A stretch of 64,000 bases of DNA from Pycnopodia helianthoides (GCA_032158295.1 CM063251.1:21821933-21885932), one strand, 5' to 3'; counted from the stretch's first letter, positions 22,376 to 33,803 are shown. Notes: generated by a model from the sequence alone, not told the origin. Program-made: numbers and translations.

Positions 22376-24974
22376 CGATACTTTGCTCCTCTATTTTGGA
22401 TAGCTAGTAAGAAAGAGGAGACTTTAAGGAACAATTTGGTATATTGGAATTGGTGGAGCAACCCGTCCTTGATAGATTTTTTGCCTGTTCATAATAACCC
22501 CCTTTATTTTGTTTTATTTCGCGCAATTCTTTGAGTTTACTTTGTTGGATAAAGACTCTTAGCAATCGTTCCGCGTTTTTTTCGTCCCCAGTGACGGGTT
22601 GCTCCACTATTTTGGATAGCTAGTAAGAAAGAACAGACCTTAAGGAACAATTTGGTATATTGGAATTGGTGGAGCAACCCGTCTTTGGTAGTTTTTTTTG
22701 CTTGTCCATGTACCCCCTTTTTTTGTTTCATTTCGCGCACTAAATTGCCGTATAATAAGTAGAATAATGCTGGATAAAGACTCTTAGCAATCGTTCCGCG
22801 GTTTTTTCGACCCCAGTGACGGGTTGCTCCACTATTTTGGATAACTAGTAAGAAAGAGGAGACCTTAAGGAACAATTTGGTATATTGGAATTGGTGGAGC
22901 AACCCGTCCTTGGTAGTTTTTTTCCCTTGTCCATGTACCCCTTTATTTTGTTTCATTTCGCGCACTAAATTGCACATAATATATTTAAGTAGATTAATGT
23001 TGGATAAAGACTCTTAGCAATCGTTCCGCGGTTTTTTCGACCCCAGTGACGGATTGCTCCACTATTTTGGATAGCTAGTAAGAAAGAGGAGACCTTAAGG
23101 AACAATTTGGTATATTGGAATTGGTGGAGCAACCCGTCTTTGGTAGTTTTTTTTGCTTGTCCATGTACCCCCTTTTTTTGTTTCATTTCGCGCACTAAAT
23201 TGCCGTATAATAAGTAGAATAATGCTGGGTAAAGACTCTTAGCAATCGTTCCGCGGTTTTTTCGACCCCAGTGACGGATTGCTCCACTATTTTGGACAGC
23301 TAGTAAGAAAGAGGAGACCTTAAGGAACAATTTGGTATATTGGAATTGGTGGAGCAACCCGTCCTTGGTATGTTTTTTTTGCTTGTCCATGTACCCCTTT
23401 ATTTTGTTTCATTTCGCGCACTAAATTGCACATAATATATTTAAGTAGATTAATGTTGGATAAAGACGCTAAGCAATCGTTCCACAGTTTTTTCGACCCT
23501 AGTGACGGATTGCTCCACTATTTTGAATAGCTAGTAAGAAAGAGTAGACCTTAAGGAACAATTTGGTATATTGGAATTGGTGGAGCACCCCGTCCTTGAT
23601 AGTTTATTTTGCTTGTTCATGTACCCCCTTTATTTTGTTTCATTTCGCGCACTAAATTGCACATAATATAAAAAGTAGATTAAAGTTTGATAAAGACGCC
23701 AAGCAATCGTTCCGCGGTTTTTTCGAGCCCATTGACGGGTTGCTCCACTATTTTGAATAGCTAGTAAGAAAGAGGAGACCTTAATGAACAATTTTGTATA
23801 TTGGATTTGGTGGAGCAACCCGTCCTTGGTAGTTTTTTTCCCTTGTCCATGTACCCCTTTATTTTGTTTCATTTCGCGCACTAAATTGCACATAATATAT
23901 TTAAGTAGATTAATGTTGGATAAAGACTCTTAGCAATCGTTCCGCGGTTTTTTCGACCCCAGTGACGGATTGCTCCACTATTTGAATAGCTAGTAAGAAA
24001 GAGTAGACCTTAAGGAACAATTTGGTATATTGGAATTGGTGGAGCAACCCGTCCTTGGTAGTTTTTTTGCCTGTTCTTGTACCCCCTTTATTTTGTTTTA
24101 TTTTGCGCACTAAATTGCACATAATATAATAAGTAGATTAATGTTGGATAAAGATGCTAAGCAATCGTTCCGCGGTTTTTTCGAGCCCATTGACGGGTTG
24201 CTCCACTATTTTGAATAGCTAGTAAGAAAGAGGAGACCTTAATGAACAATTTGGTATATTGGAATTGGTGGAGCAACCCGTCCTTGATATATTTTTTTGC
24301 TTGTTCATGTACCCCCTTAAGTTTGTTTCATTTCGCGCAATTCTTTATGTTTACTTTGTTGGATAAAGACTCTTAGCAATCGTTCCGCGGTTTTTTCGAG
24401 CCCATTGACGGGTTGCTCCACTATTTTGGACAGCTAGTAAGAAAGAGGAGACCTTAATGAACAATTTGGTATATTGGAATTGGTGGAGCAACCCGTCCTT
24501 GATATATTTTTTTGCTTGTTCATGTACCCCCTTAAGTTTGTTTCATTTCGCGCAATTCTTTATGTTTACTTTGTTGGATAAAGACTCTTATCAATCGTTC
24601 CGCGGTTTTTTCGAGCCCATTGACGGGTTGCTCCACTATTTTGAATAGCTAGTAAGAAAGAGTAGACCTTAAGGAACAATTTGGTATATTGGAATTGGTG
24701 GAGCACCCCGTCCTTGATAGTTTATTTTGCTTGTTCATGTACCCCCTTTATTTTGTTTCATTTCGCGCACTAAATTGCACATAATATAAAAAGTAGATTA
24801 AAGTTTGATAAAGACGCTAAGCAATCGTTCCACGGTTTTTTCGAGCCCATTGACGGGTTGCTCCACTATTTTGGACAGCTAGTAAGAAAGAGGAGACCCT
24901 AATGAACAATTTGGTATATTGGAATTGGTGGAGCAACCCGTCCTTGATAGTTTTTTTGCTTGTCCTTATACCTC
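22376..24974 (-). repeat. Right satellite array, about 11 units, opposite orientation
   Basis: The same unit in reverse complement. GGTTGCTCCACTATTTTG recurs roughly every 215-230 bases from 22597 to 24858. Some neighbouring units share private variants (for example GGAGCACCCCGTCCTTGATA at 23583 and 24702), suggesting block duplication. The long open frames here are repeat read-through, not genes. Confidence 0.85.
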
Positions 24975-25429
24975 GTAAATTGTTTTCCTTCACATCACGT
25001 GACACGATATTCAGTTTGTACATGTACATCCTAAATATACAGAGTACACTTTTCATACATGATCTACCTTACAACGGCGGACGTAATGCAACTTCAGCAC
25101 TTGTTCAGTGCAGAGGTCAGTGAATCAAGTGTCATGCTGGAACCTTCCGTTGGACGTCGTCCATTTTAAACAATTAATTAACCTAACACACAAATTATAT
25201 TTGAAGGGCATGTTTTTCAAGCAATCAAACGCACTGGTAAGTACAAAGGATCATTTTGAAATACTATAAGGACTTCTTTGATCAGTGGAGTCTGTGCAGC
25301 AAATTCGTCAGTCGTTTGTGTGGCATGGTAATGAGAAACTACGTACGTGCAATATGATTTGTTACATCGTATATTACTCGTTCCGTCGTTCCGTCGTTCC
25401 GCTATCGTTCCGCGTTTTACCAACGTCCC
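24975..25429 (-). repeat. Right terminal inverted repeat of the foldback element
   Basis: Inverted counterpart of 19635-20105. It keeps TCACGTGA at about 24996, the CCTTCCGTTGGACG block at about 25143 and a plus-strand splice donor at 25237, with small indels relative to the left arm. Confidence 0.75.
25232..25246 (+). promoter_or_regulatory. Outward-facing splice donor in the right arm
   Basis: GCACTG|GTAAGTACAAAGG on the plus strand is the mirror of the left-arm donor. RNF180's first coding exon has a good acceptor 709 bases downstream (25945), so a non-coding exon ending at 25236 could splice into it. Confidence 0.4.
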
Positions 25430-25945
25430 TCTGGAGTAGTCAAGTCAAGGGCTCCATCCATGATCCATGCTACGACCGTCAAAGCCAAAATTTCAAAAAG
25501 AGGAGTACAGCGCGCGCATTGTTCTTGGGTCGAGCACCTCCATGGGTCGAGGTACAGTAGAACTAGTTTTACCTTCATAAACCAATCAACAATGACATGA
25601 TTGAGGCATGGAGGTAGAAATACCTCCATGATTGAGGTGAAAATTATGATTGAATCATGATCACTGCGTTTTGGAGAAGGGAAAACAATGACGAACTGAC
25701 TCCCGCATTCAAACTGAGTGCCTTCTATTTATCCAAATATAAATATATCGCTAACGGTTGAAAGAAGCCTTCTGTCTCCTGGGTTTAAAATAGTGTCAAA
25801 GTCTATGTCATATATATTTTATACAAGTGTGAATTGATTGACCCTTCCTTTCCTTTACATGCCCTAATTAATGATGGTGAGAGGAAGCAAAAGACATGAA
25901 CTGATTGCTGGTTTATTTTTCTTTCTGATTGTTTTAATTCGACAG
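25430..25945. other. Interval between foldback element and RNF180 coding start
   Basis: Unique sequence with no gene seen. It ends in a pyrimidine-rich tract and acceptor (GTTTTAATTCGACAG) at 25945, implying an upstream non-coding RNF180 exon. Confidence 0.5.
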
Positions 25946-26193
25946 TAATAAACCTTAGTTTTACAATTGAACCACCGATAATGGCATCAGGTGCAAACAC
26001 CCTGCAACAATCTTCCTTCAAGTGTCGCAAGTGTAGACAATTTCTTTTTACTGAAGACAGCGTTCTCCCGTCCACACCTGCCAAAGACTTAAACTTGACG
26101 ACAACCAATCATCAATGGAGTGGCGCTAGTGGTGCATTGTGGTACATCAGTGATGATGCCAGACCATCCTGGATCAAGACTGCAATTGAGGAG
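25946..26193 (+). CDS. RNF180: RNF180 exon: 5'UTR end and N-terminal Cys motif
   Basis: The acceptor at 25945 gives 35 untranslated bases and then ATG at 25981. The 71 codons include [10 protein letters not shown] and [10 protein letters not shown]. The donor GTACTTTTAG is in phase 0. Confidence 0.85.
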
Positions 26194-29100
26194 GTACTTT
26201 TAGGCCCCCAATTTTTTTTTTATGTTTAGTGTCCCTGCCCGCTTCCTTTATTGAGGCCGCCTCCTTTTTTTAATTGTTTTTTTCAAGGATCAATTTTTAC
26301 GATCTTTGATGAAAAAAATCAATTCTAAAATACATACCGAAAAAAACACACAGAAAAAAGCTGGCAACCATCTTGAAAAATAGCCCAGCCGTTTGTCTTA
26401 AAAAAGGTGTCGGGCGGCCATTTAAAAAATATTTTAAAAAAAAGCCTGCCTCCTCCTTTTTTTCAAAAAGACAGGACGCTAAGCATGTCTTTACTTTTAT
26501 TTTGCCTTATCATAAAGGGCAGCTACAGATATGGCAATATAACCCAGCATACATTGTCTAGCAAAAACTGCTTTCAAAGCTCAAACATTTCAATCTCCTG
26601 CTTATTTATCTGAACTTGTTCACCATTTCTCCCCTGCTAGGACTTTACGTTCATCACAACAATCATTGCTTAACACTACTACTAGGGCTTCTTCCATTTT
26701 TTATGGTCAAAGATAATTTTCTTATGCCGCTCCATTTCTTTGGAATAGTCTTCCTGTGCATATTCGCCAGGCTAGTTCTTTACATTGTTTTAAGTCTCTG
26801 TTAAAAACTGGTTTGTTTGAATGTGCTTATTTGTAATCTGCTTACTAGTAATGTTTCTTTCACTTATTGTATATTTTATTGTTCTCTTTATGCGCTTAGA
26901 GACTTCTGCATTAGGCGCTTTACAAATGTCTTAATTATTATTATTATTTATAATATGGGCTAGAAAATACCACTTCTCAACTTGCCCTGTAGGCTACTAA
27001 AAACTATGCAACCTACTTGTTTATAATGCTCATATTTCTTCCTTTTCCGATGTGAATAATACACAAATGTATTAATTTTTGAGTGAGTGAAAGCAACTTT
27101 ATTTGACCATTTAACCGGCTGTGATCGCTACCATTTTAATACATCAGAAAGATACATGTACATTCATGACAATACATGTTTGAGATCTGTGTTATTAAAA
27201 CTTCTCGGGCAAGTAAGTTTACTAGCCCGGTGGGCTACTTTACAACAAGCTTAAGCGCAAGGCCTGTATGGAGTCAGCATTGGTTACTCAAAAATAAATA
27301 TTTCTCAAATTTGTACATGTGTGCCAGACTCCATTCCTTGACAAAATTCTTAAGGATCCGTTAGTGATCAATCTGAAAAGTGGCCTTTGTCCATGCATTT
27401 ACAGCAAAGTGCATTATATTTAAATATTGCTATGCCACATACCACAGGGTAGATCATGGTACTAATCATTAATTGCATGTTTTTTTTTTTTTACAGTCGC
27501 AGTGGACAAGAGGAAAGCTAGCTTGTCCAAAATGCAGAGGTCGCCTTGGGTCATTTGACTTTCTGATCCCTAGCATAAGGCACCATCCGGATCGCCAGGG
27601 GCCATGGTCCAGTGTTCACATCAGTGGGAGTCGTGTTGATCGTGAACTGCCTAAATCTCGACTAGCAAAACTGAGAGGTGGTGTCCGGGAGCAAGACCCC
27701 CAAGTTCAAGATCATGCATCATCCTCCAAATTAAAAGACAGTTCCGAGATGAGTGTCATTAACTTAAATCCAAATGAAGATGGTGCCCTTCCCATAGGTT
27801 CCTGGTACTTGAATACAAATGAGCTGGATTCCAGATCCTGCAAGGATTCTGAAATTGACATAGATGAATCTGTATCATTCTCATTTCCACCAACAAGTAG
27901 GAAAACACCTTCGTCTTCGGTTGAGCCTAAAATCTATAATCAACTTGGGTTTAGGCCAGGCTATAAAAACACAGAGCAATCCAAAACTAGATCTTATGCC
28001 TCTAATGCTAACCCTGTTGGGGAGACACAGTCTGTCTCCTGTAATTCAATGCATAATGGACCATTAACTGATACAGGTAGCACAGACTACTTTTATCGTA
28101 TCCCCGCTGAAGAGGTATCGGATGGCAATACTGAATTGCATTCTTCATGTGGTAGTTTCATTAATTTATCACTGCCATCCAAAGTATCAAGAAACTCACG
28201 ATCACACAATATCAGAACTCAACCAAGATCAAGACCAACCACCCTCCGAACCTCATTCAGGGGCAGCTCATCTGAACAGACTATCCAGAAACGGTTATCA
28301 GTGGTTGATCAAAACACGCTTGATATTGGTAACGAATTGGATTTTCTTGACGAACTCTTGTTGGAGCTGGAGCGAGAGTCTTCATCATTGAGGGCCGAGA
28401 ATGACTTCAACCAGCTTGTTGATGACTTGGACACTTACAGTCAACAAGAGGGTGAGGATAGTTCACACAAAACTCAGTTCAAAACTTAATGTGCGTGTGT
28501 TAATTTAGATCAACATTCTATTAGAGTACATCTAATGAAATTGCATCTGTTCAAGCAACACTCAGGCAAACCCCTTCTCTTATCGATGAGTGTACTGGGT
28601 TCTTTTACATGCATTACACAACACACGGGTCCAACGGCTTTACGTCCCATCCGAAGGTAAATCAATAATGGTTAAAGTGTCTTGCTTAAGGACTCAAGTG
28701 GCAAGACCGGGACCCGAACCCCCACTCTGCTGGTCAGAAACACCAGAGCTTGAGTCCAGTGCACCTGACTACTCGGCCACGACACCCCATAAATACAGAC
28801 ACGACACGTCAGATACAGCTGAACTATGCAGTTTTTAGGTTTGGGTTCCTCATGTTTGCTTATTTCATCTTGTTAGTTGTAAAATAAAACTATGCAGTAA
28901 AATTCACGCCACAAATTTTTGGTGGAAATCCCTTTTCAAAATAGGCGATGCTGAAATGTTTTGGTTTTTGTTTACAAACAATGACGATTGACTAAAACAC
29001 AATTAATGTTTAAACATTTGGTCATCAATATGAAGCTTCTGCAAGTTCAGACAACGATTTCCAGGGTAATGGAACTCATCATAACACCGAGGGGACGTCA

Positions 29101-31378
29101 GCTTACCTGCAACGGGCCATCCTAAGAGCTCAGAAGAAAGAGAAGAATCATCGAAAGAATGAGAAAAGGAAACTGCGAAGACGAGAGAGATGGATGGAAG
29201 AGAAGACGATGGAAGACCATGAGCTCCTGATGGAAGAACAGGTATGCATACCAAGCAACCTAACGATGTTTGTTTCTCATAACCAACATTTCTTCACAAG
29301 AGAGATGAATTCAAATGGTGTCATATTTTCTTACTTCCTTTACTATGCAAAGCTTAAAATCTTAAAGGAACATTACAGAATTGGTTTTTGCTAACAAAAT
29401 AGTTGCTGGCAGTGTAATCCACCATATACATAAACTGACAAACCTGTAGAAGTTTGAGATCGATCGGCCATCTGGGTCACGAGAAAATAGTGAAAAACCA
29501 ATTACACATTTGCATGAAATCATAAAGATTCAACAAATGAATAAAACGCTCACTGAACGATAAACTCCAGTCGGAAAATTAGTTTATTCCTTTCTCATCA
29601 AATATGGCATTTCAGAAAGAAATATTTTGAGGGATGTTTTCTACTATCATCATCATTAAACCGTGTAAGTTTTATGTAAATCTGTGATCAAAAAGTACAT
29701 TTTACAAACAAAATTCTTACCAATTCTGTAATGTTCCTTTAAGGGTCATTTAGAGTTATCAATTTTATAAAATTTTGATCTTTTTACGATCTTTTTTTCA
29801 AATTTGATTTTTAAATATTAGACTATTTAATGTATCCTATACACTGAAGAACAAAGTAATGCCTCATATGAAGCAGATATTTTAAACTAAAATGTTCTCC
29901 CAGCTCAGGAGTTTTCAATGGCTTTTTTGGGCTTCCATCCATGCAACTTTGCTGTTGAGAAAATGTTTGCCGTCTCGCATCGGCACGGATTTCGATTCTC
30001 AAAACAAGGTTGACCAATAACAATAGACAGCACAGATATCACAGACGATTTAAAAAAAACGATAGGTATTTTTCCGCTTACAAATGTTTTATTAATTTTT
30101 TAAAATTTTAATTGTAAACTGAATTTTGATTTTCTGTTATTTCTTTTGACCCACAATTTCCAAAAAAAGTTTTAAACATTTTTAAACATTGATTATTCTG
30201 GATAGCCCCTCTCATTCACACTCTTGATTTCCCATCTTTCCTTCAGAATCTTGACTGCGATTCGGCAAAGATAATGTCCCTCATGAGTGTCCCAGAGTCA
30301 GGTATGTCCCTCCGTGAGGCAACAACGTGCCCAGTTTGCCTGGACTTGTACCTCAACCCCAACGTGTGCATGCCCTGTCAGCACATCTTTTGTGAACCCT
30401 GCTTACGCCAGCTTGCCCAGGCTGTGCAGTCGCCCACTACACCATGCCCTCTCTGCAGAACTGTCATTCAACATGTTAAGGCACATGAAAGTGAGTTCAT
30501 ACAAATCTTGATAATTTTTATAAATCCTTGTAGACCGTGCAACCCTCTCCTTGTTACGAAACCATCCTGCCATCCAAAAAATATTACTCTCTGCATAGGA
30601 GCTAAATATATGTAATAAAATGTCATTCTTTTGCAATAAACTTTTGGGTTGAAAAAAGAAAAATTTACTAGAACGAGACTTGAACCTGTGACCTCCAGAT
30701 TAACGTGCAAGCACTCTACCAACTGAGCCATCTAGCCCTTATGTTGGTATTCTCCCTATTTTGTCATTATCTTTGTTTGGGGTGCCAGTCAGTATAACTA
30801 GGGATCACACAGTTACAGGTTAAATGGCTTCTTACCCAGTCACTTTCCCTTGTGGTTTATAACTTTTGTAATACACGATGGCTGTTCATTTGGAAAAGCC
30901 TACAGTCGCATTTAAAATGGAAAAAGTCTCATTATTAGATTTCATACTGTTTGCTAGAGATAGATTCTATTACTCCCAAGTATATTTAATTAACACTCTT
31001 GAGGTTGTATGGTCTAATGTCAGTAGTTGCTTAAAATAAAAACATGAATTAATATTTTTGTTTGTCTTAGCGCTGACAACTGCAATCCAAGAAGCCTTCC
31101 CCCATATGATAGCCGCCCGCAAACAGAACGAGAGAAAAACACTTAACAAGTCCTACCCTCTCCCTGGTGACGCATTAAACACCCCTACGTCAACATGGTT
31201 CAACCACATGCCGAGGGGTCACACCAGGAGACACAATACAATGGGACTGCACCATTCCAGATGGAGAGGTAGACAAGAAGTTGGGGTGGTGTGGCAGATT
31301 GGGGCAGCCTGTGTACTGATGACAGCTCTTGTTGGGCTTACAGGTGTTTTTCTGTCTTCTATCATGCTGTATTCATGA
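25981..31378 (+). CDS. RNF180: E3 ubiquitin-protein ligase RNF180 (Rines), complete
   Basis: RING-type E3 ligase, tail-anchored in the ER or nuclear envelope. Five exons join in frame: 25981-26193, 27497-28451, 29051-29241, 30247-30490, 31071-31378 (636 codons). In order they encode an N-terminal CRKC and WIK...[21 protein letters not shown] (paired Cys motifs, as in vertebrate RNF180), a long Ser-rich linker, a basic helix ([14 protein letters not shown]), a RING-HC (CPVCLDLY...[10 protein letters not shown]...CPLC), the [17 protein letters not shown] block and a C-terminal hydrophobic segment ([20 protein letters not shown]) ending nine residues before the stop. Vertebrate RNF180 is about 590 residues, so this is slightly longer, mostly in the linker. 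The order and motifs leave little doubt. Confidence 0.93.
26573..26945 (+). mobile_element. 3' end of a CR1/L2-type LINE in RNF180 intron 1
   Basis: One frame reads [29 protein letters not shown], stop, [36 protein letters not shown]. This is the conserved C-terminus of non-LTR reverse-transcriptase ORFs, with one TAA where Ser is expected. It is followed by AGGCGCTTTACAAATG and a TTATTATTATT tail, so it is a 5'-truncated, dead insertion in the sense orientation. Confidence 0.8.
27497..28451 (+). CDS. RNF180: RNF180 exon: second Cys motif and Ser-rich linker
   Basis: A 14-base T-rich tract plus TTACAG precedes [19 protein letters not shown]. The frame runs through a low-complexity Ser/Asn/Asp linker. 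I place the donor at GAGG|GTGAGG (phase 1) because it joins the next exon in frame. Without splicing the frame stops at 28489, giving a RING-less protein. Confidence 0.85.
28558..28788 (-). mobile_element. tRNA-Ser/Leu-derived SINE (family F) in RNF180 intron 2
   Basis: Read on the minus strand it begins GTGTCGTGGCCGAGTAGTCA (box A) and has GGGTTCGGGTCCCGG (box B), then the family body ending near AAGGGGTTTGCC. Four other copies in this window share the orientation. Confidence 0.75.
29051..29241 (+). CDS. RNF180: RNF180 exon: basic coiled region
   Basis: Acceptor TGCAAGTTCAG, then DNDFQGNG and the charged helix [20 protein letters not shown], matching the RRERW block of vertebrate RNF180. 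Donor CAG|GTATGC, phase 0. Confidence 0.85.
29362..29742. mobile_element. MITE, family O, in RNF180 intron 3
   Basis: TTAAAGGAACATTACAGAAT continuing TGGTTTTTGCTAAC is mirrored by ATTCTTACCAATTCTGTAAT continuing GTTCCTTTAA, flush with TTAA on both sides. Confidence 0.8.
30247..30490 (+). CDS. RNF180: RNF180 exon: RING finger
   Basis: Acceptor TTTCCTTCAG. It encodes the whole RING-HC: Cys pairs CPVC, PC-x-H, FC-x-x-C and CPLC, with all eight zinc ligands present. Donor GAAA|GTGAGT, phase 1. Confidence 0.93.
30655..30795 (-). mobile_element. tRNA-derived SINE (family G) in RNF180 intron 4
   Basis: The minus strand reads GGGCTAGATGGCTCAGTTGG, TAGAGTGCTTGCACG, GGTCACAGGTTCAAGTC. Boxes A and B are both good. 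The shared tail TATTCTCCCTATTTTGTC is at the plus-strand right. Confidence 0.7.
31071..31378 (+). CDS. RNF180: RNF180 last coding exon: tail anchor
   Basis: Acceptor [29 protein letters not shown] is the family signature; the hydrophobic anchor and a TGA at 31376-31378 end the protein. An AATAAA at 32381-32386 is a candidate poly(A) signal about 1 kb downstream. Confidence 0.9.
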
Positions 31379-31502
31379 CTGCAATATTGTGCCACTTCAA
31401 AGTGTTGACAAAAGGGACCTCTGTGTACCTTTTGGGCACAAATTCTCAATTGGGCAATAATGCTTTTTTCTGTTAGTTACTTATAATAATCTTTAGTGAA
31501 AA

Positions 31503-31660
31503 TGGACCCTTTGCATATGACGGCACAAGCCCAAACAGCGCACGCCCTCACTGAGGTCAAAGGAAGACCTTTCATTGACTGAGAGTTGTGCGTGGTGCGT
31601 ACACGCTTGCACGTTTCCATTGTTTGGCTTCAGCAATGGCGGCCAATGCAAGGGGTCTAT
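31503..31660 (+). mobile_element. MITE, family E, copy 1
   Basis: GGACCCTTTGCATATG at the left and CCAATGCAAGGGGTCTAT at the right are inverted. Collinear with 36323-36477 (CCTCACTGAGGTCAA, GTACACGC, TTTCCATTGTTT). Confidence 0.7.
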
Positions 31661-31721
31661 TGTAAACACCTTGCTTTTTTAACTTCCAGCAAATTGGACA
31701 GCCTTTTATGATGTTAGCGTT

Positions 31722-32065
31722 ATCCTTGCACTGATGCATGATTAACACTGTATGCTCAGCACTTTCAGAGTCCTGTCGGGGAAAGAAAATCCACTGGCAC
31801 ATTGGGTTGGATTTGAACCAACAACCCACACCCCCTCCCGCCCATTCTAAGCCTTGACCGCTAGTCCACTAAGTGTGTCTGGTGACAAGAAGCCAGTTTG
31901 AATCCTACACCCTTGCACTGATTTATGATAAACACTGTGTACTCTGCTTTCCGAGTTCTGCATGGAAAAATCCATACACTACTCATGTTAAGTTTCAACC
32001 GATGACCGTTGCTGCTGTCAAATTCTAGAGCAGACATCTTAACACTAGACCACTGAGAGGCCAAC
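31722..32065 (-). mobile_element. Two tandem tRNA-derived SINE copies
   Basis: Two related blocks, each beginning CTTGCACTGAT, then GATTAACACTGTATGCTC or GATAAACACTGTGTACTC, and ending with tRNA-head complements (GGATTTGAACCAAC and ACTAGACCACTGAGAGG). Confidence 0.55.
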
Positions 32066-33010
32066 CTATTTCTAAATCAGGGTTAAAGTCTTGTGCCACA
32101 TTTTGACCATGTATATGCAACAACTATTGTGTGTGAAATGAGCTTGATCAATTTTAACGTCAAAATAAATGAATTACTATTATTCTGTTTTTATTTTAGA
32201 TTGACAGACAAAGTGTCATTGCATATTTTTGAATTGAACATTAATGGACTATTGGATGAAATCAAAAGTGATGTAAAGTTTCAATTGAAGAGTCTGAAAA
32301 GTTAATGCCAACAAATTTATAAATTTTATATAATATGCAATACTGTCACGTAATTGTTTTAAAACATGAAGTAAAGGGTGAATAAAGTATGCTGCAATTT
32401 TTCTTTGAATATTTTGTTTTCAACCACATTTTTAAGTGAAACTTGAAATTATGCAAAGTAGGAACAGATATTAAAGATAACTTTGTGGTAACACGGTAAT
32501 AGAATAAGATCTCTTTTGACCTCTATTGTTGTGCGCAATGGATGTGTGTATGGTTGAAACGGAAGTAAAACAGGAGGGATAAACAGGTGTTTTTAGACTT
32601 TTCCACAAACAAAACAGGCTCCATTTAACACATACAGTTTAGAATAATAACAATCCCAATCCATTTATTATATCTACACTGATTTACTTTGCACTGTACA
32701 TATTTAAAACAACAGTTTTTTTTAAATTCTGCATTCTAGTAGCACCTCTATTTTTCAAAAATTTTAATTTCCATAATATTTTGAGTGAAATAAAATAAAT
32801 ACAAACATTTATAAGTGTAAGGTACACCTTATCTGTCTTTTGGCAGATCATTTCAGTAAAAACTCTTTATTTTATTTTAAATCACATGAATTTGTGGTGT
32901 TTGGACCAGTGGTCTAGTTAAAATCAATATCTTGGTTGAAAAGTTGGACATAAAAACATGCTACAAGTATACTTTAACTTTTTTCCAGCCATAATACAGA
33001 TTATGCAACC

Positions 33011-33379
33011 TTAAAGGCAGGGTATATACTTTCAGTTAATTGTCAAAGACCAGTATCCTCACTTGGTGTATCCCAATATGTGCATAAAATAACAAACCCA
33101 TAAAAATTTGGGCTCAATTGGTCCTCGAAGTTGCAAGGAAAAAAACACCCTTGTGCATTGAATTGTGGGCTTTCAGATGCCTGAGAAAGCCTGAAGCCTT
33201 TCCCAGATTCAAATGTTTGGGTGGAAAACTACCCTTTTCTCTGAAACATTGTTTCAAAAGAGTCGTTTCTAACAATGTTTTATAATATCAAAGCTCTCAA
33301 GTGCTATTCACCAAATAAGTTGTTATGGTCATTAATTTGTGGAGTAATTACCATAAGTACATGTATACCCTACCTTTAA
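33011..33379 (-). mobile_element. MITE, family A, near full length, inverted
   Basis: TTAAAGGCAGGGTATATACT at the left and TACATGTATACCCTACC then TTTAA at the right. The interior is the reverse complement of the 11298 copy. Confidence 0.8.
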
Positions 33380-33803
33380 ACATCTGACATATTTTTGTAC
33401 TTAAAAACAACCTTTTATTACAAGTAAGATTATACCACATTTTTCTTTGGGGGGGGGGTTGAGTCTGTACTGAGTGCTTAATGTTCATTTATTTCATTTC
33501 CAAGCAAAAATAGTAAACTCTTAAACATGTGAGTAAATGTTATCAAACGTTGTTTGTATTTCGACAAATTTTTCAATCAAAAGTCAGTTAATAATGAAAA
33601 TTTATATCGTATACAACACGTCACATCTCTTTTTCAGAAACTTCAAGAACCACTTAAGGGGAGGGTGGGGATTCTTATTGATTATGGAAGACACTAACAC
33701 AGTCGACTCTCATTATAACAAGATTGCTGGGACTGGGCAAATACAAGGAAATCAGCTGAAAAGTTGCATGCTTGATAAGAAGGCGTCTGTTGTTGGACAC
33801 TTT

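Larger units (their letters stand above)
19635..25429. mobile_element. 5.8-kb foldback transposable element with inverted satellite arrays
   Basis: The left end (GGACGTTGGTAAAACGCGGA, then ACGATTGCGGAACGACGG) reappears inverted at the right end (25340-25428). By hand the first 91 bases differ at five positions. Homology continues inward through GTCGTTTGTGTGGCAT, the CCAACGGAAGG block and GTCACGTGAT for about 450 bases per arm. Each arm then enters an array of a unit of about 225 bp, in opposite orientation on the two sides, around a 1.2-kb centre. Flanking TCCGGAGT (19627-19634) and TCTGGAGT (25430-25437) are a one-mismatch 8-bp target duplication candidate. Foldback elements with modular inverted arms (TU elements) are known in sea urchins; family assignment is inferred. 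Confidence 0.75.

Noticed and set aside
22537..24122. Open frames of 70-146 codons on the minus strand repeating MCNLVREMKQNKG and LLHQFQYTKLF
   Set aside because: They are translations of the satellite unit; the repeated protein follows the DNA period and switches frame between units.
30655..30740. Second apparent tRNA gene on the minus strand
   Set aside because: Head of a SINE; several decayed copies share the same 3' tail.
32189..32305. Possible extra RNF180 exon after TTCTGTTTTTATTTTAG
   Set aside because: The acceptor is good, but RNF180 already ends correctly at 31378 and the 34-residue frame shows no similarity.
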